64,000 bases of DNA from Bacteroidota bacterium (GTDB lineage: Bacteria > Bacteroidota > Ignavibacteria > Palsa-1295): positions 434,001 through 498,000 of the forward strand of contig JAFDZW010000005.1 of the NCBI GenBank assembly GCA_018266755.1. The letters run 5' to 3'. Both the position numbers and the translations under genes were made by a program. Of this stretch, positions 53,630 to 63,310 are shown one piece after another (within the stretch, counting starts at the first letter, position 1; the number at the start of each line of letters is the position of its first letter). The notes under the pieces were generated by a model. The model was not told where the DNA came from, made no database searches, and saw only the letters and a program-made list of their open reading frames with translations.

Positions 53630-56629
53630 TTAGAATCCGAGTGTGGCCGTGAAATAGAAGACGCGCGGGTTCTGCAGCGTCAGGAAGTCCTGTCCGCGAT
53701 ATACCGTATATGTCGAGCCTTGCGTACTGAGTTCGACATCGGGCATGCGGTACGCCTTCGAGATCCATGCCAGATTCCGTACGCCGACCGAAACGGCCAG
53801 CGACTTCACCTGACGGCCCGGCAACACATCGCCGAGAACATCTCCAAAGTCATAGCGCAAGCTTACCTCGCGAAGCCGGACGTAATCCGACGATTCAAAA
53901 TATCCGACCGCACCTGGTGAGTTCGGATCAAGCTGGGCAAGACGATCGGCGGCAGCATTGTATGCGGCCGAACCGGGCGTCAGTGCTTTGATCGTCGTGT
54001 CGCCATGCACCGACGGGAAAACGAAGCCCGGATTTCCTTGCAAACCAAGCTCACGGATAAGTGTATTGTATTCCTTGTCGTTGCCGTAGTATGTCTGGAA
54101 TTGGCGCGTCAAATTGTGGATCGTACCACCCATCTGCCAATCCGTCAGAACATTCAGCGTGAAGTTCTTTAGGAATCGGAAATTGATCGTGAACGAGCCG
54201 CTCGTTGGGGCAACCGGGTTACCCAGGTACGAACGAACTGTATCCGTCGACGGGCCGGCATACGTCCCGTCTGTATTGAATGATGCCTTCCGCACGGCGA
54301 AGGTATAGAACGCCGAACGTGGCTGGCCGACGGCAATCGCATTCTCGCCCGAATAGATCTCCGGCGCTCCTCCGAGGCTTGTCACCTTATTCTTCCCGTA
54401 ATTCCAGATAAGGCTCAAATCGAGCTGATAATCTGGTGTGTGAAAGAGCTGACCGTACAATGTCGCTTCGATACCGCTTCCTTCGATCGTACCGACGTTG
54501 CGCGGTGTCGCACTGGCAGTCAGACCGGTCGATGGACCGTTCGTGAAATTCACGATCGAGTTCGTTGCGTTCTGCATGTAATACGTGAACTCGAGTCCGT
54601 AGAGGTTCTTGTATTCGAGGTCAAGTCCCAATTCCAACTCACCGATACGCTCCGGCTGGATGGCATCGTTACCGATCGATACAATGACCGCCCCAGGACC
54701 GTCGCCGCTCGGCGTCGAACCCCAGCGAAGACCGGATGCTTGCAACGGGTCCGGGAGAATACCCGACTGACCGTAGGCAACACGGAATTTCGCGATATTC
54801 AAATCGGTCGGCAAAAAGTCTAATTTGTCGAGGCGAATCGCGCCACTGGCACGCGGATAAAAGATGCTCGGCGCTGCAGTACCGATCGAGGTTGCATATT
54901 CATTACGAACCCCAAGCGAAAGCAAATACTTGTCCTGCAACGAGAAATCCTGTAAGAGATAGATCCCCGCGCTCCGGCTTGCAGCGAGCCCTTCGTCGGC
55001 GGAAATAAACTTCGCGCCTGCACTTAGGTTGGTAACGATGTCCGTTGGGAAATTCTGTTTTGTAATGAAGAACGATTGGCTCGATTCATAGAACAACTGT
55101 GAGCCCAACGTAGTCGACGTCTTGATATCCTCGCCCACCGGCCAGTTGTATGCGGCAGAAAAATCGAGGTTCGTACGATCTTCGTAGTTATTGTTGAGCA
55201 TCCGCTGTCCGTTCGTCACCCCGAATGCGGAATAGTCGAGACTTGCAGGGTACATCTGTTGGATGCGGTATGCATAGCCATCGTATCCAACCGACGCACG
55301 CAGCGTGAGGTCGGAAACGGGGTTATAAATCCCTTCGATCGATCCGGTGAATCGGTGGCTACTATTGGTAGTCGAGATATTCGCCCCTAAGATACTATCG
55401 GCACCGGCGTATGAGCCAAGCCCACCGACCGACTTGGGTCCGAAGATCAACGTGCCACCGAGTGCACCGAGAATGTTATTATCATTCTGGGGGAGCGATG
55501 CGTCGACAAGCGAGTAGCTCATCGTGGTGTTGATCTTGACTTTATCGGAAGGAAACGCGCTGAAATTCGCTCGCAGGGTATTGCGCTCTTGCGAGTTATT
55601 GTACTGGATACCATCCTCGTTTCGATGGTCGAACGACGCGTAGTAATTGAATAGGTTATTGCTTCCGGCGATACTCAGTTCGTGTTCGGTGAACGGACCG
55701 GTACGAAATGTCTTGTTCGCATCGTCGAACGTCAGCGCCATATCCTGGGTGTACTTCGTTGCTTGCTCGTTCCAACCCGATATGATCTTGTACTGATACA
55801 TCGACCCACCGCCGAGCATCCCTGCCGACGGTCCGTTCTTGGTTTTGATCAGCACGACGCCGTTCGATCCCGATGTACCGTAGAGTGCGGCAGCAGCCGG
55901 ACCTTTGAGGATCTGAATATCCGCGATGTCGTCAGGATTCAATGTTGCAAGCGCACCAAACGCTTGTCCGCCGGTCAGACTGACGCCGTCTCCAAGTTCT
56001 CCATTCGGTACTCGGACACCATCGATGAATATTGCCGGTTGGCCGCTGCCATTGAGGCCGCCACCCGAGCGCATATCGAAGCGGATTCCACCTCCGACCG
56101 TGCCAGAGCCTGGCGTTATCTTCACACCTGGAGCCTTCCCATCAATCACCTGCGTCAGATCCTGGTAGTTTGCCGTTTGCGTCAGTTCGCCGGCGTTGAT
56201 CTTCACGACAGCGACATCGGCATCGCTCTTGAACCGTGTCTGCGCTTCGCCGGTCACGACAACGTCTTCCATACCACGTACATCTGGCAGCATTTTGATC
56301 GAGATGTCCGTCGCCTGCGATGCAGTAACTGTGAGTTTGTACCGATATTGTTTAAACCCGAGATAACTGACGCGAACAATATAGTCGCCTGGCGGCACCT
56401 CTACGAAACTAAACGAGCCGTCATCTTTGGTCCGTCGACCGATCTTTGGTCCGCTTTCCGGGACGCCTACTTGTTGAAGAATGACCGTAGCCGCAGGAAG
56501 GCCCTCTTCCGTCTGAGACGAGACTACCCTTCCGGTGACCGATCCATTCTGTGCGAAGACGGTGGAAACACCGAGCAACAACAGCGCGGCGACCATCCAC
56601 GATGATGCAAGATATCGAGTGTATTTCAT
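53630..56629 (-). CDS. SusC/RagA-family TonB-dependent outer-membrane transporter
   Basis: A 999-residue outer-membrane protein from ATG 56629. The signal peptide ends near VFAQ. It is followed by a carboxypeptidase-regulatory-like domain (about 20-105: VTGRVVSSQTEEGLPAATV), a TonB plug (about 110-230: GPAAAALYGTSGSNGVVLIK) and a beta-barrel that ends in an aromatic residue (FTATLGF). With SusD it should import a glycan, peptide or similar ligand. No glycosidase, peptidase or sigma/anti-sigma gene is adjacent. A weak TATTATTG box lies at 56715-56722; nothing else is visible in the 261-bp gap upstream. Confidence 0.94.
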   Translation of the reverse strand: MKYTRYLASSWMVAALLLLGVSTVFAQNGSVTGRVVSSQTEEGLPAATVILQQVGVPESGPKIGRRTKDDGSFSFVEVPPGDYIVRVSYLGFKQYRYKLTVTASQATDISIKMLPDVRGMEDVVVTGEAQTRFKSDADVAVVKINAGELTQTANYQDLTQVIDGKAPGVKITPGSGTVGGGIRFDMRSGGGLNGSGQPAIFIDGVRVPNGELGDGVSLTGGQAFGALATLNPDDIADIQILKGPAAAALYGTSGSNGVVLIKTKNGPSAGMLGGGSMYQYKIISGWNEQATKYTQDMALTFDDANKTFRTGPFTEHELSIAGSNNLFNYYASFDHRNEDGIQYNNSQERNTLRANFSAFPSDKVKINTTMSYSLVDASLPQNDNNILGALGGTLIFGPKSVGGLGSYAGADSILGANISTTNSSHRFTGSIEGIYNPVSDLTLRASVGYDGYAYRIQQMYPASLDYSAFGVTNGQRMLNNNYEDRTNLDFSAAYNWPVGEDIKTSTTLGSQLFYESSQSFFITKQNFPTDIVTNLSAGAKFISADEGLAASRSAGIYLLQDFSLQDKYLLSLGVRNEYATSIGTAAPSIFYPRASGAIRLDKLDFLPTDLNIAKFRVAYGQSGILPDPLQASGLRWGSTPSGDGPGAVIVSIGNDAIQPERIGELELGLDLEYKNLYGLEFTYYMQNATNSIVNFTNGPSTGLTASATPRNVGTIEGSGIEATLYGQLFHTPDYQLDLSLIWNYGKNKVTSLGGAPEIYSGENAIAVGQPRSAFYTFAVRKASFNTDGTYAGPSTDTVRSYLGNPVAPTSGSFTINFRFLKNFTLNVLTDWQMGGTIHNLTRQFQTYYGNDKEYNTLIRELGLQGNPGFVFPSVHGDTTIKALTPGSAAYNAAADRLAQLDPNSPGAVGYFESSDYVRLREVSLRYDFGDVLGDVLPGRQVKSLAVSVGVRNLAWISKAYRMPDVELSTQGSTYTVYRGQDFLTLQNPRVFYFTATLGF

Positions 56630-56890
56630 AATTAGCGATGAAGCTGGTGACACAACATCGTCACGTGGTACCCTTGAGGTACTTCGTCGTGGCGTGACAA
56701 GAACTAACCCAAGACAATAATACGACGTTTTTTTTCAGATTGTACTAAATTTATGGAAAGTAATTACATGGGGAGCGATGCAAGTATGTTATCTAATTTG
56801 GGTTGCGAGGCTCTCAAGATCGCAGTTCACCGCACATTTGCTCATTTTGCAGCCTTGAGATACCTGAACTTACGGGAGGAATCAGGAGGC

Positions 56891-58027
56891 TTAGATTCGG
56901 TCCATTTTCCAACAGTTCGTCGGCGAGACGAGTACACGAGTACGAGTTGAATCGGTAAAGGCGAGCCCGGCAATACTCTGGCAAATGTCGTCGGCCACAC
57001 GGCCACAAAGATAATAACTGTGCTCCACCAAGCCGGTCACGATCGAGGTGCAATCCACCTGATTGATCTTGTTGTGCAACATCATCGGCCGAGCCGCACC
57101 GCCCGTACCGAGCCGCTCCGGATTCCCCTTAGTGTAATCGGAGATATGCATGGCGAGGTCGTTGTGGTTATAATATACCGTCACGAACTTAGCCAGGTCG
57201 TCGAGATCCTGATATGGTTGACCCGGTTCAAAAATGTTATCGTCCACGTCCGGCGCACATAGAAAAATATGTTCGAAGACACGCGGCAGATTCGATGTGG
57301 GCGAGAAGTCTGCGATACGACCGATCGCATTCTGCAGCACGTAATTCCCCATCGAATGGCAAAGCAAATGGATATTCTGATTACAGAGTTGTTGCGAATT
57401 ACCGTCGACGTCCGGACGACGAAGTTTGATCAGGTAGTCGCGAAGTTTCAAGATGCCGCGACCAAATGCCAGACCGGATGCTGCGGCCTCGGTACGGTCG
57501 GACTTATAGGAAACGAACGGAAGCATCATCCCATCCGAGGGCCACGAGAATAGCACCACAAGCGTCTTTCCATTCTGCCGTGCGTTGATCGTCTCTTGCA
57601 ATGCAGACGCGGTACCGACTGCATCGTCCCACGAAACATTGAATCCGTGGATCATGACGACTACATTTGCCGAATCGATCATCGCCTGCCGAAGCTCGTC
57701 GAACATCGCTTGCGAACCATACACGGCGGCCGGTTGCGTTGCTTCCGAACGATTGCGATCAATATCTTCCTGAAATGCCTCGATCTTCCCTGTCTTCGAT
57801 TGAGCCGTTAAATATCCGGTGAGTTTATCACCGTCACCAAGACCAAAGCCGCAATCTTTCTGCAGATGCGCTTGCAAGGTCGCCTCGTCTGCTTGCAAGG
57901 TGACTTTTCCGAACCGTAGGTTTTCCGTGCCATCGTCGCTAAACTTCGTGCCATACGATGTGGGATTCCATTGGTCGGTTCCGAGATGATTTCGGTTGGT
58001 TGCGTAGTAGAGGGTAATAGTCTTCAT
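56891..58027 (-). CDS. DUF900-type alpha/beta hydrolase
   Basis: A 378-residue cytoplasmic-looking protein with an alpha/beta-hydrolase core: oxyanion segment VVVMIHGFNVSW, nucleophile elbow LLCHSMGN (Ser in C-H-S-M-G, with Cys replacing the first Gly of GxSxG), and candidate acid and His in CAPDVDDNIF and TGLVEHSYYL. This fits DUF900/esterase-lipase-like proteins of unknown substrate. No signal peptide. An N-terminal segment of about 100 residues (YYATNRNHLGTDQWNP...) is a separate domain I do not recognise. Confidence 0.82.
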   Translation of the reverse strand: MKTITLYYATNRNHLGTDQWNPTSYGTKFSDDGTENLRFGKVTLQADEATLQAHLQKDCGFGLGDGDKLTGYLTAQSKTGKIEAFQEDIDRNRSEATQPAAVYGSQAMFDELRQAMIDSANVVVMIHGFNVSWDDAVGTASALQETINARQNGKTLVVLFSWPSDGMMLPFVSYKSDRTEAAASGLAFGRGILKLRDYLIKLRRPDVDGNSQQLCNQNIHLLCHSMGNYVLQNAIGRIADFSPTSNLPRVFEHIFLCAPDVDDNIFEPGQPYQDLDDLAKFVTVYYNHNDLAMHISDYTKGNPERLGTGGAARPMMLHNKINQVDCTSIVTGLVEHSYYLCGRVADDICQSIAGLAFTDSTRTRVLVSPTNCWKMDRI

Positions 58028-58070
58028 AAGGCGCTGAAGATACGTAATGTCTGTGTGCCGGTCGGGGAGT

Positions 58071-58143
58071 GGAGCTGAGGGGACTCGAACCCCTCACCTT
58101 TTGAATGCCATTCAAACGCTCTACCAGATGAGCTACAGCCCCA
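58071..58143 (-). tRNA. tRNA-Ala(GGC)
   Basis: A 73-nt cloverleaf on the minus strand. Acceptor GGGGCTG/CAGCTCC (one G-U pair), D-arm GCTCATCTGGTAGAGC, anticodon arm TTTGA-ATGGCAT-TCAAA (GGC), T-loop GGGTTCGAGTCCC. Discriminator A, no encoded CCA. Confidence 0.95.
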
Positions 58144-58221
58144 GCATACACGTGCGGGACTTACCCGCAAATGCGCGAACTAAACGGGTTTTGAGCCAGA
58201 GACGGTTCCCGAATGGAGGAG

Positions 58222-58255
58222 AATGTAAAATGTAACATGTAAAATATAAAATGAA
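58222..58255. repeat. Short AT-rich direct repeats
   Basis: ATGTAAAAT occurs twice with variants (TGTAACATG, TATAAAATG) in about 34 bp between tRNA-Ala and comM. Low-complexity; may be part of the 3' region of comM. Confidence 0.4.
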
Positions 58256-58305
58256 GAAATCGTATTTCAGTCAATATCGATTGTACACTGTCCCTCGCGC
58301 AATGG

Positions 58306-59886
58306 TTACGCATTCCAGAACTGACGATCCAAGCTCCGGTACTGTATCGCTTCGGATAGATGCGGGATCTCGATATGCTCGCTGGAAGCAAGGTCGGCGA
58401 TCGTGCGTGCGACTTTGAGAATACGGTCGTATGCCCGAGCAGAATGCCCCATTTTCGTCATCGCCTGTTTGAGTAGTTGTCGGCCATCGTCGCCGATCTC
58501 ACAATACTCCTGAATTAACTTCGGTGACAGGTCGGCATTCTTGAATATCTTTCCTTTCGGATTAAGAGCATTGTGCGTTTCGTATCGCGAGCGCTGTATC
58601 TCACGTGCATGCTGGACGCGTTCGCGAATCGGCTTCGAGGGTTCGCCGCTCGATTTTTTCTGCAATTCCTCGATCTTCACACTCGGCACATCCACGTGGA
58701 TATCGATACGATCGAGAAGTGGCCCCGAAATCTTACTCATATAACGCGAGCGCATCTGCTCGGTGCATGTACATTGATGCAACGCCGAACCGAAATTGCC
58801 GCACGGGCATGGGTTCATCGCACACAACAGCATAAAATTCGCCGGGTATTCGACCGTGACTTTAACGCGCGATATCGTGACGCGCCCGTCTTCGAGCGGC
58901 TGTCGCAGTACCTCTAGAACATTCCGCTGAAACTCCGGCAACTCGTCGAGAAACAACACCCCGTGGTGCGCCAGCGATATCTCACCGGGACGAATATTGT
59001 TCATCCCGCCGCCGACGAGCGCTGCATCGCTGATGGTATGATGCGGTGCGCGAAACGGGCGATGAGTAAGCATCGGCGTGTCCGGTGGCAAGATACCGCT
59101 TACCGAGTGGATCTTTGTCGTTTCGAGTGCTTCGTCGAATGTCAGTGGAGGTAATACCGACGGAAATCGCTTTGCAAGCATACTCTTCCCCGAACCCGGA
59201 GAGCCGATCATGATCACGTTGTGCCCGCCCGCGGCGGCAACCTCAAGTGCTCGCTTCACGGTTTCCTGTCCTTTCACATCGGCGAAGTCGAGCAACGATT
59301 CATCGACTCGACGTCGGAACAGGTCTTTAATGTCAACGGTGGTACGTGCAAGCTGCGACGTCCCGTTGAGAAGTCCAACGGCTTCGCGCAAGGTACTGAC
59401 GCCGTATACTTCCAATTCAGGGACCAGCGCCGCTTCTTTCGCATTATCGTGCGGCAATATAATCCCCTTGAGCTTTGGCAGATCGACTCTCGAATCGCGG
59501 GCATGAAGCGCCACATTAAGCGCACCGTGGATTGGGCGCACCGTCCCGTCGAGGGCCAGCTCGCCGAGCAGTAGATATTGCTGCAAGGTTTCGGGATCGA
59601 TTCCTCCGGCTGCTGCCAGCAGGCCGAGCGCAATCGGCAAATCGAATCCGCTTCCCTCTTTTCGAATATCCGCCGGCGCGAGGTTGATCGTGATGCGTTT
59701 CGAGAAGTCGAATGCCAGGCCCGAATTCTTCATCGCGGCCATGACGCGCTCTTTACTTTCGCGCACGGCGGAATCCGGCAAGCCGACCATTACGAAGTTC
59801 GGCGACATATTTTCGATATGACATTCGATCTCGACCGTATAGGCTTCGATCCCCTGCGTCGTAGCAGAGTAACAACGTGAGAACAT
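58306..59886 (-). CDS. comM: YifB/ComM-family Mg-chelatase-like AAA ATPase
   Basis: A 526-residue protein with three parts: an N-terminal Lon-protease-like domain (GLPDSAVRESKERV, GSGFDLPIALGLLAA), an AAA+ module (Walker A GSPGSGKS, Walker B VLFLDELPEF) and a C-terminal Mg_chelatase region (NPCPCGNFG, zinc-like cysteines ...CTCTEQMRSRY). ComM is a hexameric helicase for branch migration during natural transformation. Other competence genes are not nearby, so this alone does not show competence. Confidence 0.94.
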   Translation of the reverse strand: MFSRCYSATTQGIEAYTVEIECHIENMSPNFVMVGLPDSAVRESKERVMAAMKNSGLAFDFSKRITINLAPADIRKEGSGFDLPIALGLLAAAGGIDPETLQQYLLLGELALDGTVRPIHGALNVALHARDSRVDLPKLKGIILPHDNAKEAALVPELEVYGVSTLREAVGLLNGTSQLARTTVDIKDLFRRRVDESLLDFADVKGQETVKRALEVAAAGGHNVIMIGSPGSGKSMLAKRFPSVLPPLTFDEALETTKIHSVSGILPPDTPMLTHRPFRAPHHTISDAALVGGGMNNIRPGEISLAHHGVLFLDELPEFQRNVLEVLRQPLEDGRVTISRVKVTVEYPANFMLLCAMNPCPCGNFGSALHQCTCTEQMRSRYMSKISGPLLDRIDIHVDVPSVKIEELQKKSSGEPSKPIRERVQHAREIQRSRYETHNALNPKGKIFKNADLSPKLIQEYCEIGDDGRQLLKQAMTKMGHSARAYDRILKVARTIADLASSEHIEIPHLSEAIQYRSLDRQFWNA

Positions 59887-59965
59887 AGGTGCACCTAATG
59901 ATTTCGTATAAGATACGACGTCGCGACGGGGGGAGGACTCAAATTTCGCTTATGGCTCTGCATTA

Positions 59966-60059
59966 ACCGCTATAAATAGCGGTCATTCTGAGCGAAGCGA
60001 AGAATCCCTTCGGCGAAGCCACACGACGTTTCATCAAGAGATTCTTCGCTCAGAATGAC
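59966..60059. repeat. Palindromic repeat, copy 5, with a flanking 18-bp palindrome
   Basis: ACCGCTATAAATAGCGGT (59966-59983) is a perfect palindrome and runs into the left arm GTCATTCTGAGCGAAGCGAA at 59982. The core (GGCGAAGCCACACGACG) has the orientation of copy 4. The right arm AGATTCTTCGCTCAGAATGAC has lost 5 bp. Total 78 bp for the element. It begins about 92 nt past the PBP2 stop. Confidence 0.85.
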
Positions 60060-60150
60060 AATAGGCATACCAGCCTACAGGAATGCACTACTAAAATTTC
60101 CCTTGAGGTCCCCCCTAGAGCCGAAATCTTCGTACACTCGGAAATACTAC

Positions 60151-62109
60151 CTATCGTTTGCCGTTTTCTACCGCTTCGGCAGCAGGTGGCGTAGAAACGG
60201 GCGGCTTCGGGGAAGAAGGGCCACTATGTTTTGCATATCGTGCCTCTCTCCACGCTTCGTACTGTGGAGTGTTGGGCAACATACTTGGCGCGGGATCTTC
60301 GCGTTCGTGATAGAGATACTCTTTGATGAGTTTGCGGGCAATCGGTGCCGAGACCGCTCCACCAAAGCCTGCGTTCTCAACCATCACGCACATTGCGATC
60401 TTTGGTTTATCGAACGGTGCAAAACAGATGAACCATGCATGGTCTTTCCCGTGCGGGTTCTGAGCTGTACCGGTTTTACCTGCGATATTACAATCGTGCG
60501 GCCCAGGTGTTTCGGCGGCATGGGCAGTTCCACCTGGCTCGTGGACGACACCCCACATGCCATTGCGGACGATCTCGATAATGGAATCGCTGACGGCAAC
60601 ATGGTGTCGCTTAGGCTGGTAATCCTCCCACTTCCCCGTCTTGTTATTATAGATTGCGCGTGCAGCGTGCGGTTGCACCCATACACCGTGATTGGCCCAG
60701 CATGACGCGTATGCAGCTTGCTGCAACGGTGTCACGCCGATCTCGCCCTGACCGATGCCCTGACTGACGATATATCCTTTCGTCCATCCGCGGGGGTAAT
60801 GTTTGTTCATCCATTGGGTATTCGGGACGCTTCCGTTTCCTTCGAATGCAAGATCGGCACCGGTCGTATGGTCGAACCCGAAATCTCGCGCATACTTCTG
60901 CATCGAGTCGATACCCAAGGCGAGAATCGCTCGGTAATAGAATACGTCGCACGATGCAACGATCGAGCGATGGAAATTCACTGCACCGTGCGTCGCATCG
61001 TCTTTGTACGTGTGATCGCCGTAAGTGAACGATCCGCCGCAGTTCAAAGAGAAATTCAGTGGCCAGGTTTTCGTTTGCATCGTCGCAGCGGCCATCATCA
61101 GCTTCCACGTCGATCCGGGCGGATAGCGGGTTTGTGTTGCGCGATTGAAGAGTGGATGGCTGGGATCGAGCATTACTTCCTGATACTCGGCTTTCGATGT
61201 ACGCCCGCTGAAAATATCAAGATCAAAATCGGGCTTGCTCACGAGTGCCAGGATATCGCCGGTATTCGGGTCCATAGCAACCACCGCACCGTGCATTCCT
61301 TCGAGAAGTTGCTCGGCATATTCCTGGAGATCCATGTCCATCCCAAGTTGGATACTTTGCCCATCGACGGAATTCTGATCGGATGCTCCTTCACGAAACC
61401 GGGCCTGTCGCTGTCCGCGCGCATCGACGGCAACATATTCGTACCCTTTCTGTCCACGAAGCTCCCGCTCGTGATAATTTTCGAGGCCGGTCGTACCGAC
61501 GATATCACCAGGATGATAGTAACTGCTGTCGGCCGTGGTGTCGAGCTCTTCGAGCTTTGTTTCCGAGATCTCCTTCGTAAACCCGAGCAGATGGGATGCC
61601 CTGACCGGAGCAACATACTGCCGCTTCGACTCGAAGGTCACATCAACCCCCGGCAACTGGTCGAAATGTTCTTCGATGGCTGCTATAACCCGTGCATCGA
61701 CATCGCTGATGATCTTGACCGGCTGGAATCTGGTGTAGGTACCCGATTGATTCAACCGATTCAAAATGTAGGTCGTATCTACCCCGATGAGCGATGCCAA
61801 CAGCGGCAACGTCGTCTTGCGGTAGGGTTGGAAGTCCTGCGGTGTGATGGTGATCGCGTAGGACGGAATGCTGGCGGCAATCACACGGCCATAGCGGTCG
61901 TAAATAGCGCCGCGAACCGGAATACGCTCAATGCGTTTAATACCTTGTGCACTTGCTGCACCTCGCAGTTCGGCTCCCTCGAGTATCTGCAGCTGCACAA
62001 AACGGGTGGTAAACCCGGCGAAGACGAGCGCAACGATTGTCGCGAAGATTCGTCGTCGGGTTGGAGATGCAAACTCGTGGTCGGAAAAGAAATCGAACAT
62101 GCGTAGCAT
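60151..62109 (-). CDS. mrdA: Penicillin-binding protein 2, elongation transpeptidase
   Basis: A 652-residue bitopic inner-membrane protein from the ATG at 62109, which has GAGGG a few nt upstream; the frame extends about 70 residues further but that part is unlikely. After one transmembrane helix (about 20-40) come the PBP dimer domain (IPVRGAIYDRYGRVIA) and the transpeptidase domain with STWK (Ser333), SCD and KTGT (Lys545). PBP2 cross-links peptidoglycan in the elongasome. The C-terminal tail is Pro/Ser/Ala-rich. rodA, mreBCD are not in this window. Confidence 0.93.
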   Translation of the reverse strand: MLRMFDFFSDHEFASPTRRRIFATIVALVFAGFTTRFVQLQILEGAELRGAASAQGIKRIERIPVRGAIYDRYGRVIAASIPSYAITITPQDFQPYRKTTLPLLASLIGVDTTYILNRLNQSGTYTRFQPVKIISDVDARVIAAIEEHFDQLPGVDVTFESKRQYVAPVRASHLLGFTKEISETKLEELDTTADSSYYHPGDIVGTTGLENYHERELRGQKGYEYVAVDARGQRQARFREGASDQNSVDGQSIQLGMDMDLQEYAEQLLEGMHGAVVAMDPNTGDILALVSKPDFDLDIFSGRTSKAEYQEVMLDPSHPLFNRATQTRYPPGSTWKLMMAAATMQTKTWPLNFSLNCGGSFTYGDHTYKDDATHGAVNFHRSIVASCDVFYYRAILALGIDSMQKYARDFGFDHTTGADLAFEGNGSVPNTQWMNKHYPRGWTKGYIVSQGIGQGEIGVTPLQQAAYASCWANHGVWVQPHAARAIYNNKTGKWEDYQPKRHHVAVSDSIIEIVRNGMWGVVHEPGGTAHAAETPGPHDCNIAGKTGTAQNPHGKDHAWFICFAPFDKPKIAMCVMVENAGFGGAVSAPIARKLIKEYLYHEREDPAPSMLPNTPQYEAWREARYAKHSGPSSPKPPVSTPPAAEAVENGKR

Positions 62110-62187
62110 CAGAACCCTCAGCCGCCGACTCCTTGTTCCATCTCGCTGTTTTTTCGTATTTTTATTGCCTAAATATCCCCACGGCTT

Positions 62188-62544
62188 ATGAAGCACATCG
62201 TACTCTTGATACTGGCTGGTTTGGTGATATCCTGCAGTCGTTCGAACGACGAACCGTGGGTGCTCACGAAGGACATTAATATCACTGCATACAAATCCGA
62301 CCCGGAGAACGGGAAGCAATATCTTGATGTCATTTACGAAAATGCGACCCCGTTCAATGTTCGAAAACTCAAGATCGAATTACTCGAACGAACGGGGACG
62401 AAAATCGATACGGTAGTCAAGGAGATCACGCCGGAACAGATACTCCACCCGAAGGACCGTCATCTTGCAAAGCGGCCGGTCGGCGAACCAATCGCCACCT
62501 TCGATGAGGTCAGCGTCGGTCGTGTCTGGCTCGTGAAGGAGTAG
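62188..62544 (+). CDS. Small hypothetical lipoprotein
   Basis: A 118-residue lipoprotein with lipobox GLVISCSRS. The rest is one small beta-sandwich-like domain (YLDVIYENATPFNVRKLKIE) with FxxxNxT features of FxLYD-type domains, but I cannot assign it. It begins 78 bp from the divergent PBP2 gene and is followed after 12 bp by the exonuclease gene. Confidence 0.7.
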   Translation: MKHIVLLILAGLVISCSRSNDEPWVLTKDINITAYKSDPENGKQYLDVIYENATPFNVRKLKIELLERTGTKIDTVVKEITPEQILHPKDRHLAKRPVGEPIATFDEVSVGRVWLVKE

Positions 62545-62556
62545 TCAAGTCAATCC

Positions 62557-63291
62557 ATGAGCCAAACATTTGTATTTGACATCGAAACCGTACCGCTTCC
62601 GTTCGACGAATCGTTCGACGACGTTCAGAAAGAATACCTGCTGCGCGGTGCGACAACCGAAGAGGAGAAAGAGAACCTCAAGCGTTTCGGCGCACTCAAC
62701 CCACTGCTCGGACGGGTAGTGTGTATCGGATTATACGTCCCCGAAGCACAAAAAGGCGTCGCATTATCTCTCGGTCCAGAGGAATCGGAAGATACCGTCG
62801 AATATGAAGGCCACAGCGTCAAGTACAAGACCTTCATTGACGAGTCTGCGATGCTCTCGCATTTCTGGCAGGGTCTCGAGGACTCGCGCTATTCCGCATT
62901 CGTCACATTCAACGGCCGCAACTTCGATTGCCCGTTTCTGATGCTACGTTCGGCCGTATTGGGGGTGCGCCCGAGCGTGAACATGATGGCTGGGACTCGG
63001 TGGTCGTTCCGGGTGTCGGGTAAACGCTCTGAGGCCGACCACATCGACTTGGCCGATAAACTGGTTTTCGGAGCAGGTTTCGACCGCAACGGGGCAACAC
63101 GTAAGTTCAATCTCGATTTCTATACCAAGAGCTTCGGCATCAGATCACCGAAGGCCGAAGGCGTCACCGGATACGAGGTGCCGGAGTATTTTGCTGAAGG
63201 CAAAATACGTGAGATCGCGGAATACTGCATGCGAGATGTTGTCGCGACGGCTGAATTGTATGACCGTTGGAATGCGTTATTACGGTTCTAA
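62557..63291 (+). CDS. DEDD-type 3'-5' exonuclease related to the PolB exonuclease domain
   Basis: A 244-residue ribonuclease-H-fold nuclease. The three Exo motifs are visible: FDIETV (Exo I, Asp and Glu), TFNGRNFDCPFL (Exo II) and YCMRDVVATAELY (Exo III with Tyr upstream of Asp: DEDDy). No polymerase domain follows. It corresponds to the DNA_pol_B_exo2 family of stand-alone proteins, thought to act in DNA repair; substrate not known. Part of a plus-strand unit with the lipoprotein before and the permease after it. Confidence 0.88.
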   Translation: MSQTFVFDIETVPLPFDESFDDVQKEYLLRGATTEEEKENLKRFGALNPLLGRVVCIGLYVPEAQKGVALSLGPEESEDTVEYEGHSVKYKTFIDESAMLSHFWQGLEDSRYSAFVTFNGRNFDCPFLMLRSAVLGVRPSVNMMAGTRWSFRVSGKRSEADHIDLADKLVFGAGFDRNGATRKFNLDFYTKSFGIRSPKAEGVTGYEVPEYFAEGKIREIAEYCMRDVVATAELYDRWNALLRF

Positions 63292-63310
63292 GTAACGCAT
63301 CGCACCTGCT

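Noticed and set aside
56753-56950. Small plus-strand ORF upstream of susC
   Set aside because: Overlaps the end of the DUF900 hydrolase gene, no ribosome binding site, no similarity.
60718-62106. Long open frame (462 codons) antisense to PBP2
   Set aside because: PBP2 with intact STWK and KTGT motifs occupies the other strand; the antisense product is basic and unlike any family.
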